Source: Cellvibrionales bacterium UBA1969 (GTDB lineage Bacteria; Pseudomonadota; Gammaproteobacteria; Pseudomonadales; UBA7434). From it: a DNA stretch of 64,000 bases. Location of the stretch: the NCBI GenBank assembly GCA_002339085.1, contig DDDX01000060.1, positions 7,478-71,477 of the forward strand, read 5' to 3'. The first letter of the stretch is position 1; the number at the start of each line of letters is the position of its first letter. The position numbers and the translations under genes are program-made. Below are positions 27,881 to 37,025 of this stretch, one piece after another. Under the pieces are notes generated by a model. It had not been told where the DNA came from. It made no database searches and saw only the letters and a list, made by a program, of their open reading frames with translations.

Positions 27881-29794
27881 TTAAGGCTGATACCAAATAG
27901 CTGAGGTATAAGCGCGTTCTTGCGTGATGGCGGGCACTTCGTTAGGCAGAGATAGATCGAAATTCACCGCATCATAGGTTGTCCAGCGTGGCGTCGGAAT
28001 CTCTAACACGCGTGCATAATAAAAAGCGGCTTGCTTAGGATCAAAATCAGGGTCAGTCCAGCGCGTTGCCAATGCCACCTCACCAATGCTATTTTTATAG
28101 TCGGCTTTGTTAATATCGACTGTATTGCCTACCAACTGCTTTACACGACCATTGCGTTTAATACGTCGATTGTCAGATACGGCAACATCGTAAATACGCT
28201 CATGCAATTGACCATCAACTGACAGCCAACCCTTAATAATTTGAATGCGATCTAAGTTAGCGCCTTTGGGGTCTTTTAATGCACTGAGCATAAAGATAGG
28301 CGCTTGCTCCGATGTCTTAAGCTCGCCGCCCATCGGCACTCCGCCTCGATAGCCAGCTGCAGCAAAATCAGCTGCGTAGAGATCGTCATCGGTAAAATTA
28401 TAGCCACCAAAAAATCTAACCGCTATTCGTGGACCTGTAGAAGCATAAACCTCACGACGCTTAAATGCATCAAATATGGCTGCACGGGTATTCTCGCTGG
28501 CCCATACCGCCGCATAGCCCGAGGCAGCTGATTCGCTATTTTTTACTGTGACTAAAGCGCCGCCCTCACCTTTTGTCGACCAATCAGCCGTTAGCCGGTT
28601 AGGCGTGGGGCCCACTACCGGTGATTTGCCCCAAAAGTTTTTATGGTCAGCCGTGGCTAAACCGGTATGCGAATCGGTACTGCCGATGACACCAAATTGG
28701 TAGGGGTTAGCACCAACTGTGTCCTTAATAGCTAGGCCGCGCTTGAGCCCCTCACGAACATAACTGCCTGCTAACATCTTATCGGAATAAAGTCGACTAT
28801 TGAAAATATTGCCTTTATCCCAGTTATCATAATCGGCAAATTCATCACCGGGCGATAAAAATGGGTGCGCCTCGCTGTCACCCTTGATTTGAGTGATTTC
28901 AACCACCGGCTCCCAACGTTTTCTAGTACTGGCATAAGCTTCATTCATCGGCCCTGTTGAGGTTTCCACATCAAACATTAGACCAGAGCTTAAATTACTA
29001 TTATGCGGTATCGCTAACACTTGACCGCCAGTTTTATTTTCATAGCCTTGTAAGCCACGCCACAATGTTTCTGGGTGATACGCCATAGGATCAATCATTG
29101 CAGCTATGACACTGACTGGATGCGTTTGTGAAACTTTGTCAGCACCATCACGATACATAACGACGCGATGCAGGTTGTCACCATTGGGCGTTGAACTCCA
29201 TTCATAACCGATCAACGCAGTGAATTCACCCGGCTGATTATGTCGCTCGGCGCTGGCGATAATTTCTTGCCATGCGCTATTAGCGGCGCGATTGGAGGCA
29301 GCCGAGCCATCAAGCAAAAACATCGCGGCACTGGACAGTGCCACATTGACCGTCTCTATTTGACTGACATCAGTCGGGATTGCTTCAAGGCCGCGTTCAA
29401 CAATATTTAATGCAGTTTGCAGGCGTTGCTCTCGCTTTTGCTCGGCAGTGGGGTGACGAAGCTGCCAAATAGCGCTCATGGTTTCAGCATGATCGGAGAC
29501 CAGCAAAAAATCTAACGGTGTTTCTAATTGCGCCGGCTTGCCTAAACTGGCCTGCACAACTTCACCTTTGGCAAATCGATACGCTTCATCAGGACCGACT
29601 AATTTATTGCCAAATAAAGCCGAGTCACCCGATAAAATCGTATGAACATGGGTATCACCCCATAGCAATTGCGTCTGCGGCATTTGCACTTCAAGATTTT
29701 TCTCGGATATAGCATATGCCGAGCTGACAGCTTGTGCAGAAGCATGGCAGCTAATAAAAACCAATAAAAGGCCAACTATTTTAATCACTATCAT
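27881..29794 (-). CDS. Exported DUF3604 protein (PHP-like metal-dependent hydrolase fold)
   Basis: A 637-residue protein whose first 22 residues form a signal peptide (IVIKIVGLLLVFISCHASAQA). The mature part opens with LLWGDTHVHTILSGDS, an HxH metal site, and contains ALIGYEWSS, IPHNSN and GSTDSHTG, which fit a PHP-like metal-dependent phosphoesterase fold. DUF3604 proteins are frequent in marine bacteria but lack an established activity. It is probably periplasmic. The gene follows the TauD-type dioxygenase by 8 nt and precedes the molybdopterin oxidoreductase by 21 nt, so a shared pathway is likely. Confidence 0.78.
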   Translation of the reverse strand: MIVIKIVGLLLVFISCHASAQAVSSAYAISEKNLEVQMPQTQLLWGDTHVHTILSGDSALFGNKLVGPDEAYRFAKGEVVQASLGKPAQLETPLDFLLVSDHAETMSAIWQLRHPTAEQKREQRLQTALNIVERGLEAIPTDVSQIETVNVALSSAAMFLLDGSAASNRAANSAWQEIIASAERHNQPGEFTALIGYEWSSTPNGDNLHRVVMYRDGADKVSQTHPVSVIAAMIDPMAYHPETLWRGLQGYENKTGGQVLAIPHNSNLSSGLMFDVETSTGPMNEAYASTRKRWEPVVEITQIKGDSEAHPFLSPGDEFADYDNWDKGNIFNSRLYSDKMLAGSYVREGLKRGLAIKDTVGANPYQFGVIGSTDSHTGLATADHKNFWGKSPVVGPTPNRLTADWSTKGEGGALVTVKNSESAASGYAAVWASENTRAAIFDAFKRREVYASTGPRIAVRFFGGYNFTDDDLYAADFAAAGYRGGVPMGGELKTSEQAPIFMLSALKDPKGANLDRIQIIKGWLSVDGQLHERIYDVAVSDNRRIKRNGRVKQLVGNTVDINKADYKNSIGEVALATRWTDPDFDPKQAAFYYARVLEIPTPRWTTYDAVNFDLSLPNEVPAITQERAYTSAIWYQP

Positions 29795-29802
29795 GCTAAT
29801 AC

Positions 29803-30747
29803 CTATTCAGATGCCGCCAACTGACGACCCAAAGTATGACTGCCTTCGATAGTGGTACGATTAATTAAACGCTTAATGCCTGTTCGAGTACCAGTGGTGC
29901 AGTGCATCGCTCGCCAGTTATCCCACAGCACCATGTCACCGATGCGCCAATCATGCCAATAATGAAACTCTGGCTTACGGATGTGCTCGACCAGTTCATG
30001 CAGTAGCTGGTCAGCTTCAGCGTGAGTCATTCCTATCTTTTCAGGCTCTATCACTCTATTTAAAAATTGCTCAACGATTTCTAAAATTTTGTCGCCGGTT
30101 TCAGGGTGGGTAACCACCATGGGATAAACGGCATCAGGAAAATCGGGAAAACCGACATCGGCGGGCTTTTTAGGGCTGAAAGGACCGGGCTCATAACCAC
30201 TATTATCGGCAAACCGCCATTTTATTCGCTGCATCTCGAAGGTGTAGGCTACTTCCAAATCAGCAATTTTATTTTTTAAGTACTCAGGCAAAGCCTTGTA
30301 AGCTTTCGCCAAATCACCAAAACCTGTTTGACCGTCTTCCTCAGCAATATGCACGGCTGAGAGGATAGCACCTCGATTAGGTTTACCTGTGTAATGCAAA
30401 TCCATGTGCCAGATCAATCGATTAACAATTGCCTCTCCGTCGTAATAAGCGGTATTAAATTTATCGGTCTCGCCGCCGTTTTCTAATACGAACAACTCTG
30501 GATATTCAGCTGAAGTAGTAGCTTTCAGCGGGTGCATTTCTAGCGGTCCAAAAATACGACTAAATTCAATTAAACTTTCGGGGGTAATGTCCGACTGATC
30601 GCGAAACACAACAATACCATGTGCCAACCAAATAGCATGAAGCTGAGATTTAAGTTCATTACTGATAGGCTGATTAATATCGAGACCCGATACTTCAACA
30701 CCCACATTATTTAATGGCTCTATAACTAAGGATATATCTTTACTCAT
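29803..30747 (-). CDS. TauD/TfdA-family Fe(II)/2-oxoglutarate dioxygenase
   Basis: A 314-residue non-heme iron dioxygenase. The HxD metal motif is in WHMDLHY, the distal His is in NWRAMHCTTG, and the 2-oxoglutarate arginine is in the following TGIKRLINRTT region. Family members hydroxylate taurine, alkyl sulfates, aryloxyalkanoates or carnitine precursors. With a sulfotransferase gene in the same cluster, a sulfated or ether-type intermediate is conceivable, but the substrate is not readable from sequence. It is followed 8 nt later by the DUF3604 gene. A hairpin at 30843-30866 separates it from the MFS gene. Confidence 0.9.
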   Translation of the reverse strand: MSKDISLVIEPLNNVGVEVSGLDINQPISNELKSQLHAIWLAHGIVVFRDQSDITPESLIEFSRIFGPLEMHPLKATTSAEYPELFVLENGGETDKFNTAYYDGEAIVNRLIWHMDLHYTGKPNRGAILSAVHIAEEDGQTGFGDLAKAYKALPEYLKNKIADLEVAYTFEMQRIKWRFADNSGYEPGPFSPKKPADVGFPDFPDAVYPMVVTHPETGDKILEIVEQFLNRVIEPEKIGMTHAEADQLLHELVEHIRKPEFHYWHDWRIGDMVLWDNWRAMHCTTGTRTGIKRLINRTTIEGSHTLGRQLAASE

Positions 30748-30842
30748 GATAGATTATGCTCTGTGGATAATTATTCTATGATCGCCATTTATATCTGGGG
30801 GAGCGAGTCACCGTTAAAAATTAATGTTCTTTTCGAATCAAA

Positions 30843-30866
30843 ATTGCCTGCAGATCTAAAGGCAAT
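30843..30866 (-). terminator. Possible terminator after the MFS gene
   Basis: ATTGCCT and AGGCAAT (7 bp) with a 10-nt loop lie 6 nt beyond the MFS stop on the minus strand, followed by TTTGATT. The T-run is short, so termination could be partial. If real, it divides the minus-strand cluster into two units. Confidence 0.5.
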
Positions 30867-30872
30867 ACTAAG

Positions 30873-32144
30873 TTACGCATCATCTGATTCAGGTTCAAAA
30901 GCTGTCACTGAAATCATTACAATCGCGAGTAATAAAATTAATATGCCAACTTGGTAAATAATATCAAAGGTGCCTACTCTACTACTTAACATTCCTGCCA
31001 GAGGAATAACTGATAAAGAAAATGGCAACCCCATCAACCCATAGATGCCGATCACACGCCCTGCAATAGCTCGCCCAAATCGAGAGCCTGCAGAATTTGG
31101 TTGCATAGGCAAAAAAGCACCAATCCCCAAACCAACAAATGCAGCTGCAATAATACTTATTATATATCCAGGATGACTTAAATAAACCGAAAAAGCTAAA
31201 ACGATAATAAATTGGGAGATAATTAAAACTGTTTTTGATCCAATTTTATCAGCAATAATTCCAGCACTGAGACTACCAATAATACTTGCAAAAGAGATTA
31301 CTGAGATGGCTAAGGACGCTTCAATTTTACTTACACCAGCATTTTGCTCTAAAAATGGCACTATGTATGTACCATTTGCCAGTGAAACCATTGTTAACAT
31401 TCCAAAAGCAATTGCGGTAAACCAAAGATCACGACTTCTAAGTGCTAACCTAAAACTTTCATCATCTTTCTCTGTGCTGACAATCTGCGACTCAGTGGAA
31501 TCATTGACTGCACCATCAGGATTTTGTCCTACCTCCTCAGGTGTCCTTGTTACTCCAAAAAATATAACAACCATGGCAATTCCTGCCAAAATATAAGACA
31601 AAACCTGTAAAGCGTAACGCCAATCATTTTCTACAGAGCCATTCTCCATCAACCAAGCAGCTGCTGGTGGTAACCACAAACCGCCAAAAGCCAGTCCAAC
31701 GGCCAAAATAGCTAAAGCAGTTGCTCTGCGCTCGATGAACCAATTAGTTATTATTCCATTACTTGGGACCATCCCGTGCATCACAATACCCAGTGAAGCA
31801 ACTAACATCCCAAATGCTAAAAAGTATCCATTCTCAGTGCGTGTCATGATCCCAACACCTAGCACCATTAAAACTACCCCGCCTAACATGATAGGCTTAA
31901 CTGGGCCCTTGTCAGCGAACTTACCCAGAATTGGAGCCGTGAGACCGACCATCATCATGAAAATTGACATTCCAAGACCAACTACCGCCAAGTCGAGGTT
32001 AAAGTCTGCTGCGACAGATAAATAAACAACACCAAAAGTATTAACTAAAGCCATCCCTAGAGACACAATAACAGCCAAGGAGATGCATACACGCCAACCG
32101 CCAAAATTTTCTTTAGGTGAATTAATCAAAGTAAAAATCTCCAA
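30873..32144 (-). CDS. MFS transporter (oxalate/monocarboxylate-porter-like)
   Basis: A 423-residue protein with 12 predicted hydrophobic helices and the MFS cytoplasmic-loop pattern (GKFADKGPVKPIML). The second half repeats an ADKIGSKTVLI loop. The N-terminus GWRVCISLAVIVSLGM resembles the OFA/monocarboxylate transporters, so uptake of an organic acid is likely. No ATG exists near the N-terminus. TTG at 32144 has TAGGA close upstream, while TTG at 32129 has GGAG 9 nt upstream; the two differ by five residues. The gene is visibly more AT-rich than its neighbours (bases 31201-31260 contain only 14 G or C), which suggests separate acquisition. It lies 6 nt after the alcohol dehydrogenase. Confidence 0.88.
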   Translation of the reverse strand: MEIFTLINSPKENFGGWRVCISLAVIVSLGMALVNTFGVVYLSVAADFNLDLAVVGLGMSIFMMMVGLTAPILGKFADKGPVKPIMLGGVVLMVLGVGIMTRTENGYFLAFGMLVASLGIVMHGMVPSNGIITNWFIERRATALAILAVGLAFGGLWLPPAAAWLMENGSVENDWRYALQVLSYILAGIAMVVIFFGVTRTPEEVGQNPDGAVNDSTESQIVSTEKDDESFRLALRSRDLWFTAIAFGMLTMVSLANGTYIVPFLEQNAGVSKIEASLAISVISFASIIGSLSAGIIADKIGSKTVLIISQFIIVLAFSVYLSHPGYIISIIAAAFVGLGIGAFLPMQPNSAGSRFGRAIAGRVIGIYGLMGLPFSLSVIPLAGMLSSRVGTFDIIYQVGILILLLAIVMISVTAFEPESDDA

Positions 32145-32150
32145 AAAATC

Positions 32151-33260
32151 CTAGGGGTTTATTTTCATTACAGTACGAATTTCGCGACCGTGATGAAGAT
32201 CGTCAAATGCTTCATTAATCTCCTCTAGCGGTCGTGTTCTGCCCACCATCGATGCCAAATCAAGTTGTTCATTTTGATAGGCTGACATCATCCGCGGAAT
32301 ATCATAAGTAGAATTACAAGAGCCTAACAAACATCCACAGAGTTTCTTTTCCATTGAGGAGAAAATAACGACATTATCTATTTTCACACCTTGATCGATG
32401 GGTGGCGCACCAACACATACCGTCACCCCCCCCGCTCTACTGGCTTGAATACCCTGCTCAATTAATACCGCTAAACCGGCCGTTTCGAAGGCGTAATCAA
32501 CCCCTATATTATCGGTTAGTGCCATACAGACGGACACTACATCCTCAGTATTCGGATCAATCGTATGAGTGGCACCCAAGCGCATTGCTAACTCACGCCG
32601 CTCAGGCAAGGGATCTGACACAATAACCTTACTCGCTGAAGCCAATTTAGCGCCCTGCACTGTCGCTAAACCAATGCCCCCTAACCCCAGCACCAACGCA
32701 GTTGCACCTGCCTCTACATTTGCCGTATTGAGTACGGCACCGACACCAGTCTGCATCGCACAACCCACGACACAGGCTATATCTAGAGGAATATCTTTCG
32801 GTATTTTAATCCCACCAGTACTCGGACAGACCACTTGCTCCGCTAAAGAGGCGACACCTACACCTTTTAAAATTTCTGCTCCTTGCCGAGATAAACCCGT
32901 TACTCCATCGTGTAAGCGATTAGTCATAATACTCTGACCATTAGTACACAGAGAGTGATCACCGCGTTGACAGTAATAGCAGGTACCACAGGGCGGCACA
33001 GGGGTTAAAACCACGTGATCGCCTACAGCTAAATGACGCACCCCAGGGCCAACAGACTCAACCACACCAGCGGCTTCATGCCCGACAATTATAGGGCCGG
33101 GTAATGGACCCATGGCACCTGAAATAACGCTGTAATCAGAGTGGCATAAACTGCAATAAGCAACGTTTACTCTTATTTCACCCGCTCTGGGTTCAATGAT
33201 TTCAACATCATCGACCACCTCAATGGGCTTGCCTTGCTCGAACAATACAGCAGCTTTCAT
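32151..33260 (-). CDS. Zinc-dependent alcohol dehydrogenase (class III-like)
   Basis: A 369-residue medium-chain dehydrogenase. The catalytic zinc region reads CSLCHSDYSV with GHEAAGVVESVG. The structural zinc lobe has four cysteines in CGTCYYCQRGDHSLC. The coenzyme motif is GLGGIGLATVQGA. It should oxidise an alcohol intermediate with NAD(P). ATG 33260 was preferred over TTG 33272 because GAGGG lies 6 nt upstream. It is transcribed with the upstream sulfotransferase gene (40-nt gap) and the downstream MFS gene. Confidence 0.92.
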   Translation of the reverse strand: MKAAVLFEQGKPIEVVDDVEIIEPRAGEIRVNVAYCSLCHSDYSVISGAMGPLPGPIIVGHEAAGVVESVGPGVRHLAVGDHVVLTPVPPCGTCYYCQRGDHSLCTNGQSIMTNRLHDGVTGLSRQGAEILKGVGVASLAEQVVCPSTGGIKIPKDIPLDIACVVGCAMQTGVGAVLNTANVEAGATALVLGLGGIGLATVQGAKLASASKVIVSDPLPERRELAMRLGATHTIDPNTEDVVSVCMALTDNIGVDYAFETAGLAVLIEQGIQASRAGGVTVCVGAPPIDQGVKIDNVVIFSSMEKKLCGCLLGSCNSTYDIPRMMSAYQNEQLDLASMVGRTRPLEEINEAFDDLHHGREIRTVMKINP

Positions 33261-33300
33261 GTCTACCCTCAATCGTTAATAAGTTATAGAGCGGCTTTTT

Positions 33301-34545
33301 TTAAAGCCCAAACTTCGTCGTATATTCCTCAAACCTGACGCGTTCACCCGCTTCAGTTAACTCGTAATCAGCCAGTGCGTACTCATGCTTGCCGTGTCTA
33401 CCGCGCGGGCTGTCATCTAAATACTGCTGCATCAGCTCCGTCATATTTTCAGGAGGCTGTATACCAAATTTTTCGTATATCCCCAGCACTGTCTCAAATG
33501 GCTTCTCACAAATATCATCAAAATAAATATCATGAAATTGATCACTATGAGCGTTAAGCAAGGCTCTATCTCGCATCCCTAATTGCAATAATTGATTCCA
33601 ACTGCATGCCTGCTCCTCCCCGATCAAGCCAGGCAAATGCCCCTTATCAGTGAACATACCTGAGAGTGTCCAAACAAAACTGCAAACAGAGCCAATAACA
33701 TCAACGGGATTACGGTGAGTGAAAACAATTTGCGCATCCGGAAATAATTCAAAAATACCGGGCAAGGAACTCAAATGCCCCGGGGTCTTTAATAACCAAC
33801 GCTCAATCGGTCGACTGGCAGGCTCTGTCGCTTGCATCATTTGCAAGAAACGCTTATGAAAACGTAAAGCAGGTTTGGGGTCAGCCTGCATTAACCATCT
33901 TCGATAACTGGGCACATACCAAGTGAGCGTTAAGGTAATGCCATACATCATTTGATGCATATTAGCGACGCACTCTTGCGGCATGGTCGCATCCATCTTA
34001 TGAATAGCGTCGAAGCCCGGCGCCATTTTGTATTGCATTTCCAGTTGCTTGGCCATGACTTCAATACGTGGGTCATCATCGTAATGGTCTGGATCAGGCC
34101 GCGGTAAAGGCGAATTAACCTCCCAGAATAGCGGCGACCGATTACCAGGGTCCGCTCCCATTAGGCCATGCATAGCCGACGTACCCGTTCGAGGCAAACC
34201 AACAATGAAAATTGGCTTTTCGATAACTTGCTCAACTTCTTCTGGATGACGGTCAAACCAGTCGGTTAACTTAACATAGTTGCTGATTAAATTTGTCAGC
34301 ATGCCACGCGCACCCAAACGACCGACCATATTTAATTGCGCTTCTGTGTTCAGTGCATTGAGTAATACATCAAGACCGCCGGCGTCCCAACCCGGCGAAG
34401 GTCGCGTTAAGCCCGTCTCTTTTTCCACCCGCTTAAAAATATCATCTGCCGTTAGCACAGGCTGAATACCGACTTTAGCAAGCACCGCACCTATAACGTT
34501 GATGAGTTTTATGGGTAAGGGACGGTATGGAATATTTCGACTCAT
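33301..34545 (-). CDS. Sulfotransferase-family protein
   Basis: This 414-residue protein binds PAPS: the 5'-phosphosulfate loop is IVGLPRTGTSAMHGLM and the 3'-phosphate site lies in VFTHRNPVDVIGS. The fold is the P-loop sulfotransferase (PF13469-type). It should transfer sulfate to a hydroxyl of an unknown acceptor. Its place between a PQQ-like propeller protein and an alcohol dehydrogenase suggests action on a hydroxylated metabolite of the same pathway, which is inference. ATG 34545 is the start. Confidence 0.87.
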   Translation of the reverse strand: MSRNIPYRPLPIKLINVIGAVLAKVGIQPVLTADDIFKRVEKETGLTRPSPGWDAGGLDVLLNALNTEAQLNMVGRLGARGMLTNLISNYVKLTDWFDRHPEEVEQVIEKPIFIVGLPRTGTSAMHGLMGADPGNRSPLFWEVNSPLPRPDPDHYDDDPRIEVMAKQLEMQYKMAPGFDAIHKMDATMPQECVANMHQMMYGITLTLTWYVPSYRRWLMQADPKPALRFHKRFLQMMQATEPASRPIERWLLKTPGHLSSLPGIFELFPDAQIVFTHRNPVDVIGSVCSFVWTLSGMFTDKGHLPGLIGEEQACSWNQLLQLGMRDRALLNAHSDQFHDIYFDDICEKPFETVLGIYEKFGIQPPENMTELMQQYLDDSPRGRHGKHEYALADYELTEAGERVRFEEYTTKFGL

Positions 34546-34597
34546 AAGTTGGTTATTCTCAATTTAAAACTAGGGTTCAAATTATTTGGGCTAAGCG

Positions 34598-36205
34598 CTA
34601 CTTTTCAGGAATAGCAACTTGAAGGCCGCCGACTGGCATTGCCTGTTGCATGCCCTCTGGCAAAAACCAATTAGCTATTGTCGCCAAGGGTTTAAAGCCA
34701 GATGTCATTGCTGCACCCAGGGGACTTAATATTGTGCCATTCGCCATCACCGGCGTCGTGTTCGATGAATCATCTGGCATGCTCACCACATTTCTAAATG
34801 CAACGCCGGTATCTTTATCAAAAGCGACTAGGTAGTTAGCAACAGGTATAACAATCGTACGCCCCAACCAAAATTTATAGCCATAGGCAACGGGGACAAG
34901 AATGGCATCTTCAGTAACGGTCGGTATGCCATTACCACTGGCTTGAGGTGCGCCTAATATAAAACCGGACGGCAATGTTTCGCTGGCTAATTGATCGGCA
35001 TTAGACGACCACTTTACTTCGCCACTGTCACCGTGTATGGCCATCATGGTAGGGTTAGGATAAGCCTGTAACACAATAATGGTGTCGTCAAAATCCACCA
35101 CAGCGGAGCCAGCGGTTGCCGCTGTTTTGGTACGCCAAACAATATCCCCGCTTAGCGCATCAATGCTGTACAGATAACCTTCTTCGTCGCTGACATAAAC
35201 ATAGCTGTCGTCATTAGACGTGGCAGGACTGGAACCACTGCCAATGCCAAAATCCGTCGCGAAAGCAATTTCAACAACAATACCCTGCTCACCATGAATT
35301 AAATCCAAACCATAAAGCCGTCCCAAGCTTGGCTCTGTTGAAGTAGCCGCGACAAAAATACGGCCTGTTTTTTGGCTCACAGCTGGCGTATTCATGGATC
35401 GCATGGCACCACCAAATAATAATTGCCAGCTCCACTCGCGAATTCGAGGGTCAATCATGCCGTCTCCCCATAGGGTTTCTGGCTGCTTAAGGACCTCTGA
35501 ATACGGCGACAATAAACCGGGCAAACGCATTGGCTGGTTTAATACCCGACCGTCGTCTCGATTCCAAATCACCACGTCACCATAATTAGTCACCCCTAAA
35601 ACATACCCCTCAACAGTAAATACCGGCGTTGTTAAAGCATTTATTGGTAAGTCGGGGTCAGGTTGCCAATCATCATCTGCTGCCAACGGTAAGGGCACAG
35701 TCCATTTTTTGGAGCCATCGGGATGAAACGCGAACATTTGATTGCAATCACCTAAATAAAGATCTCCCTCAGCATCGACAATGACATTGGATAAAACCGC
35801 ACAAGGGTCAACTCCGTTGTCAGCATCTGTCCATGGCTGGGACTGCCAAAGTAATTCACCCTCGACAGAAAAAGCATGCAAATTACTCTGCCCCGCAGCA
35901 AGACCAGACGTTTGATAAAAACGTTTTTTATCGGGACTAATGGAAGGAGCAATTAACAGCGATACGCCCTCTAACGCCGTCCAAGTGCGGTACTTATCGT
36001 GCAGATAGGCATCACGGGCTTGATCGCGGTTACCCGGACCCTGGTGTAAGGTTGACCAACCCCCACCCGAATAAGCGGGCGCTTCGACGGAACCGAGGCT
36101 ATTACTAGCACTTACACGCTCAGCATTGGCCGTACAAATCACAAGACTTAATAAAAGAAAGACTATAAATAACAATTGGTTAATCATATATTTAGCGATG
36201 ATCAT
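34598..36205 (-). CDS. Exported PQQ-like beta-propeller repeat protein
   Basis: Residues 1-28 after the chosen ATG (36205) form a signal peptide (INQLLFIVFLLLSLVICTANA). The mature part consists of beta-propeller repeats of PQQ/WD type, for example VDAEGDLYLGDCNQMFAFHPDG and YVYVSDEEGYLYSIDALSGDIVWRT-like blades. It probably folds as a 7- or 8-bladed periplasmic propeller. The strict catalytic residues of PQQ alcohol dehydrogenases are not evident, so it may be an assembly or binding protein. Upstream in-frame ATG 36247 would put a polar extension before the signal peptide and is less likely. GGAG lies 11 nt before ATG 36205. Confidence 0.78.
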   Translation of the reverse strand: MIIAKYMINQLLFIVFLLLSLVICTANAERVSASNSLGSVEAPAYSGGGWSTLHQGPGNRDQARDAYLHDKYRTWTALEGVSLLIAPSISPDKKRFYQTSGLAAGQSNLHAFSVEGELLWQSQPWTDADNGVDPCAVLSNVIVDAEGDLYLGDCNQMFAFHPDGSKKWTVPLPLAADDDWQPDPDLPINALTTPVFTVEGYVLGVTNYGDVVIWNRDDGRVLNQPMRLPGLLSPYSEVLKQPETLWGDGMIDPRIREWSWQLLFGGAMRSMNTPAVSQKTGRIFVAATSTEPSLGRLYGLDLIHGEQGIVVEIAFATDFGIGSGSSPATSNDDSYVYVSDEEGYLYSIDALSGDIVWRTKTAATAGSAVVDFDDTIIVLQAYPNPTMMAIHGDSGEVKWSSNADQLASETLPSGFILGAPQASGNGIPTVTEDAILVPVAYGYKFWLGRTIVIPVANYLVAFDKDTGVAFRNVVSMPDDSSNTTPVMANGTILSPLGAAMTSGFKPLATIANWFLPEGMQQAMPVGGLQVAIPEK

Positions 36206-36319
36206 AGTGATTCGTACTCCTATGAGGCTATCAACCAAGTAACCCATGAATGATGCTGGATAAAATCTAAAAAACGGGCTCTATAATAGGCTTTATTGAC
36301 TGCAGAGGGAGTGACTATT

Positions 36320-36397
36320 ATGCAATATCCACCCCGTAATAAGGCCAATAGCTCCGGCGTTAATACGGGCTTTTCAATGTTGCAGCGACTGATTTAA
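36320..36397 (+). CDS. Possible 25-residue peptide or small RNA locus
   Basis: ATG 36320 is preceded by AGAGGGAG 8 nt upstream, one of the better ribosome sites in the window, and a TATAAT lies at 36282-36287. The frame encodes 25 residues (MQYPPRNKANSSGVNTGFS and a short end) and overlaps the 3' end of the Nudix gene antisense. The same bases form a 14-bp imperfect hairpin (36333-36369, two mismatches) followed by CTTTTC. It could equally be a small RNA with a weak terminator. No homologue is recognised, and chance cannot be excluded. Confidence 0.3.
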   Translation: MQYPPRNKANSSGVNTGFSMLQRLI

Positions 36398-36865
36398 ACT
36401 CGCCAAGTAATCCTTTAGCGCAAGGCCAGTACCCATATCCCAAGGCACAATGTCCTTTTTTTCGACTAATTTATAATCGTCCAGCTCTTCGTTTAAAACA
36501 ATCGATCCTTCAGCTTCTAAATGATAAGCAATAATCACTTGATTCATCTGCTCAAAACCATAGGCACCGATTAAACGCTGAGCCGTAACCGTTAAATTAA
36601 GCTCCTCTTTAGTTTCTCTTACCATCGCTACCGCGGGGTCTTCGCCCTGCTCTAAAAACCCGGTGATCACCGAAAAGAATGCTTTAGGCCAAGCCACATT
36701 GTGTGCCATAACAATCTTACCTTTATATTCTACGATGCCAGCCACGACGGGCGTCGGGTTTTGCCAATAGACATAATCACAGTTGGAAGACTGACACGCT
36801 AAACGGGACACACCGTCTAGCTCACGATCAACCATATCGGCTTTACATTGGGGGCAATATCTCAT
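36374..36865 (-). CDS. Nudix hydrolase with N-terminal zinc ribbon
   Basis: A 163-residue protein. Residues 1-30 form a zinc ribbon (CPQC...CQSSNC) and the Nudix box is GFLEQGEDPAVAMVRETKEEL, matching Gx5Ex7REUxEE. The combination resembles a shortened NudC-like NADH/nucleoside-diphosphate-linked pyrophosphatase. The substrate is probably a nucleoside diphosphate derivative. ATG 36865 is the start. It diverges from the esterase operon to the right. Confidence 0.9.
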   Translation of the reverse strand: MRYCPQCKADMVDRELDGVSRLACQSSNCDYVYWQNPTPVVAGIVEYKGKIVMAHNVAWPKAFFSVITGFLEQGEDPAVAMVRETKEELNLTVTAQRLIGAYGFEQMNQVIIAYHLEAEGSIVLNEELDDYKLVEKKDIVPWDMGTGLALKDYLASLNQSLQH

Positions 36866-37025
36866 CGTGAAACCTATTTATAATAAAACTTAGCACTATC
36901 ACTTAAGAATAACGAATCTGCTAAAAAAGATCGCCGCTTAAAAATATATTATTACATTCATCTCATGATAAATCGTTCATTATAGCTCTATCATGGCAGA
37001 TAAATAATTGACGAGATCGATCACT

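Noticed and set aside
30763..30957. 64-codon plus-strand frame in the TauD-MFS gap
   Set aside because: It runs into the MFS gene on the opposite strand and overlaps the terminator hairpin; no motif or ribosome site.
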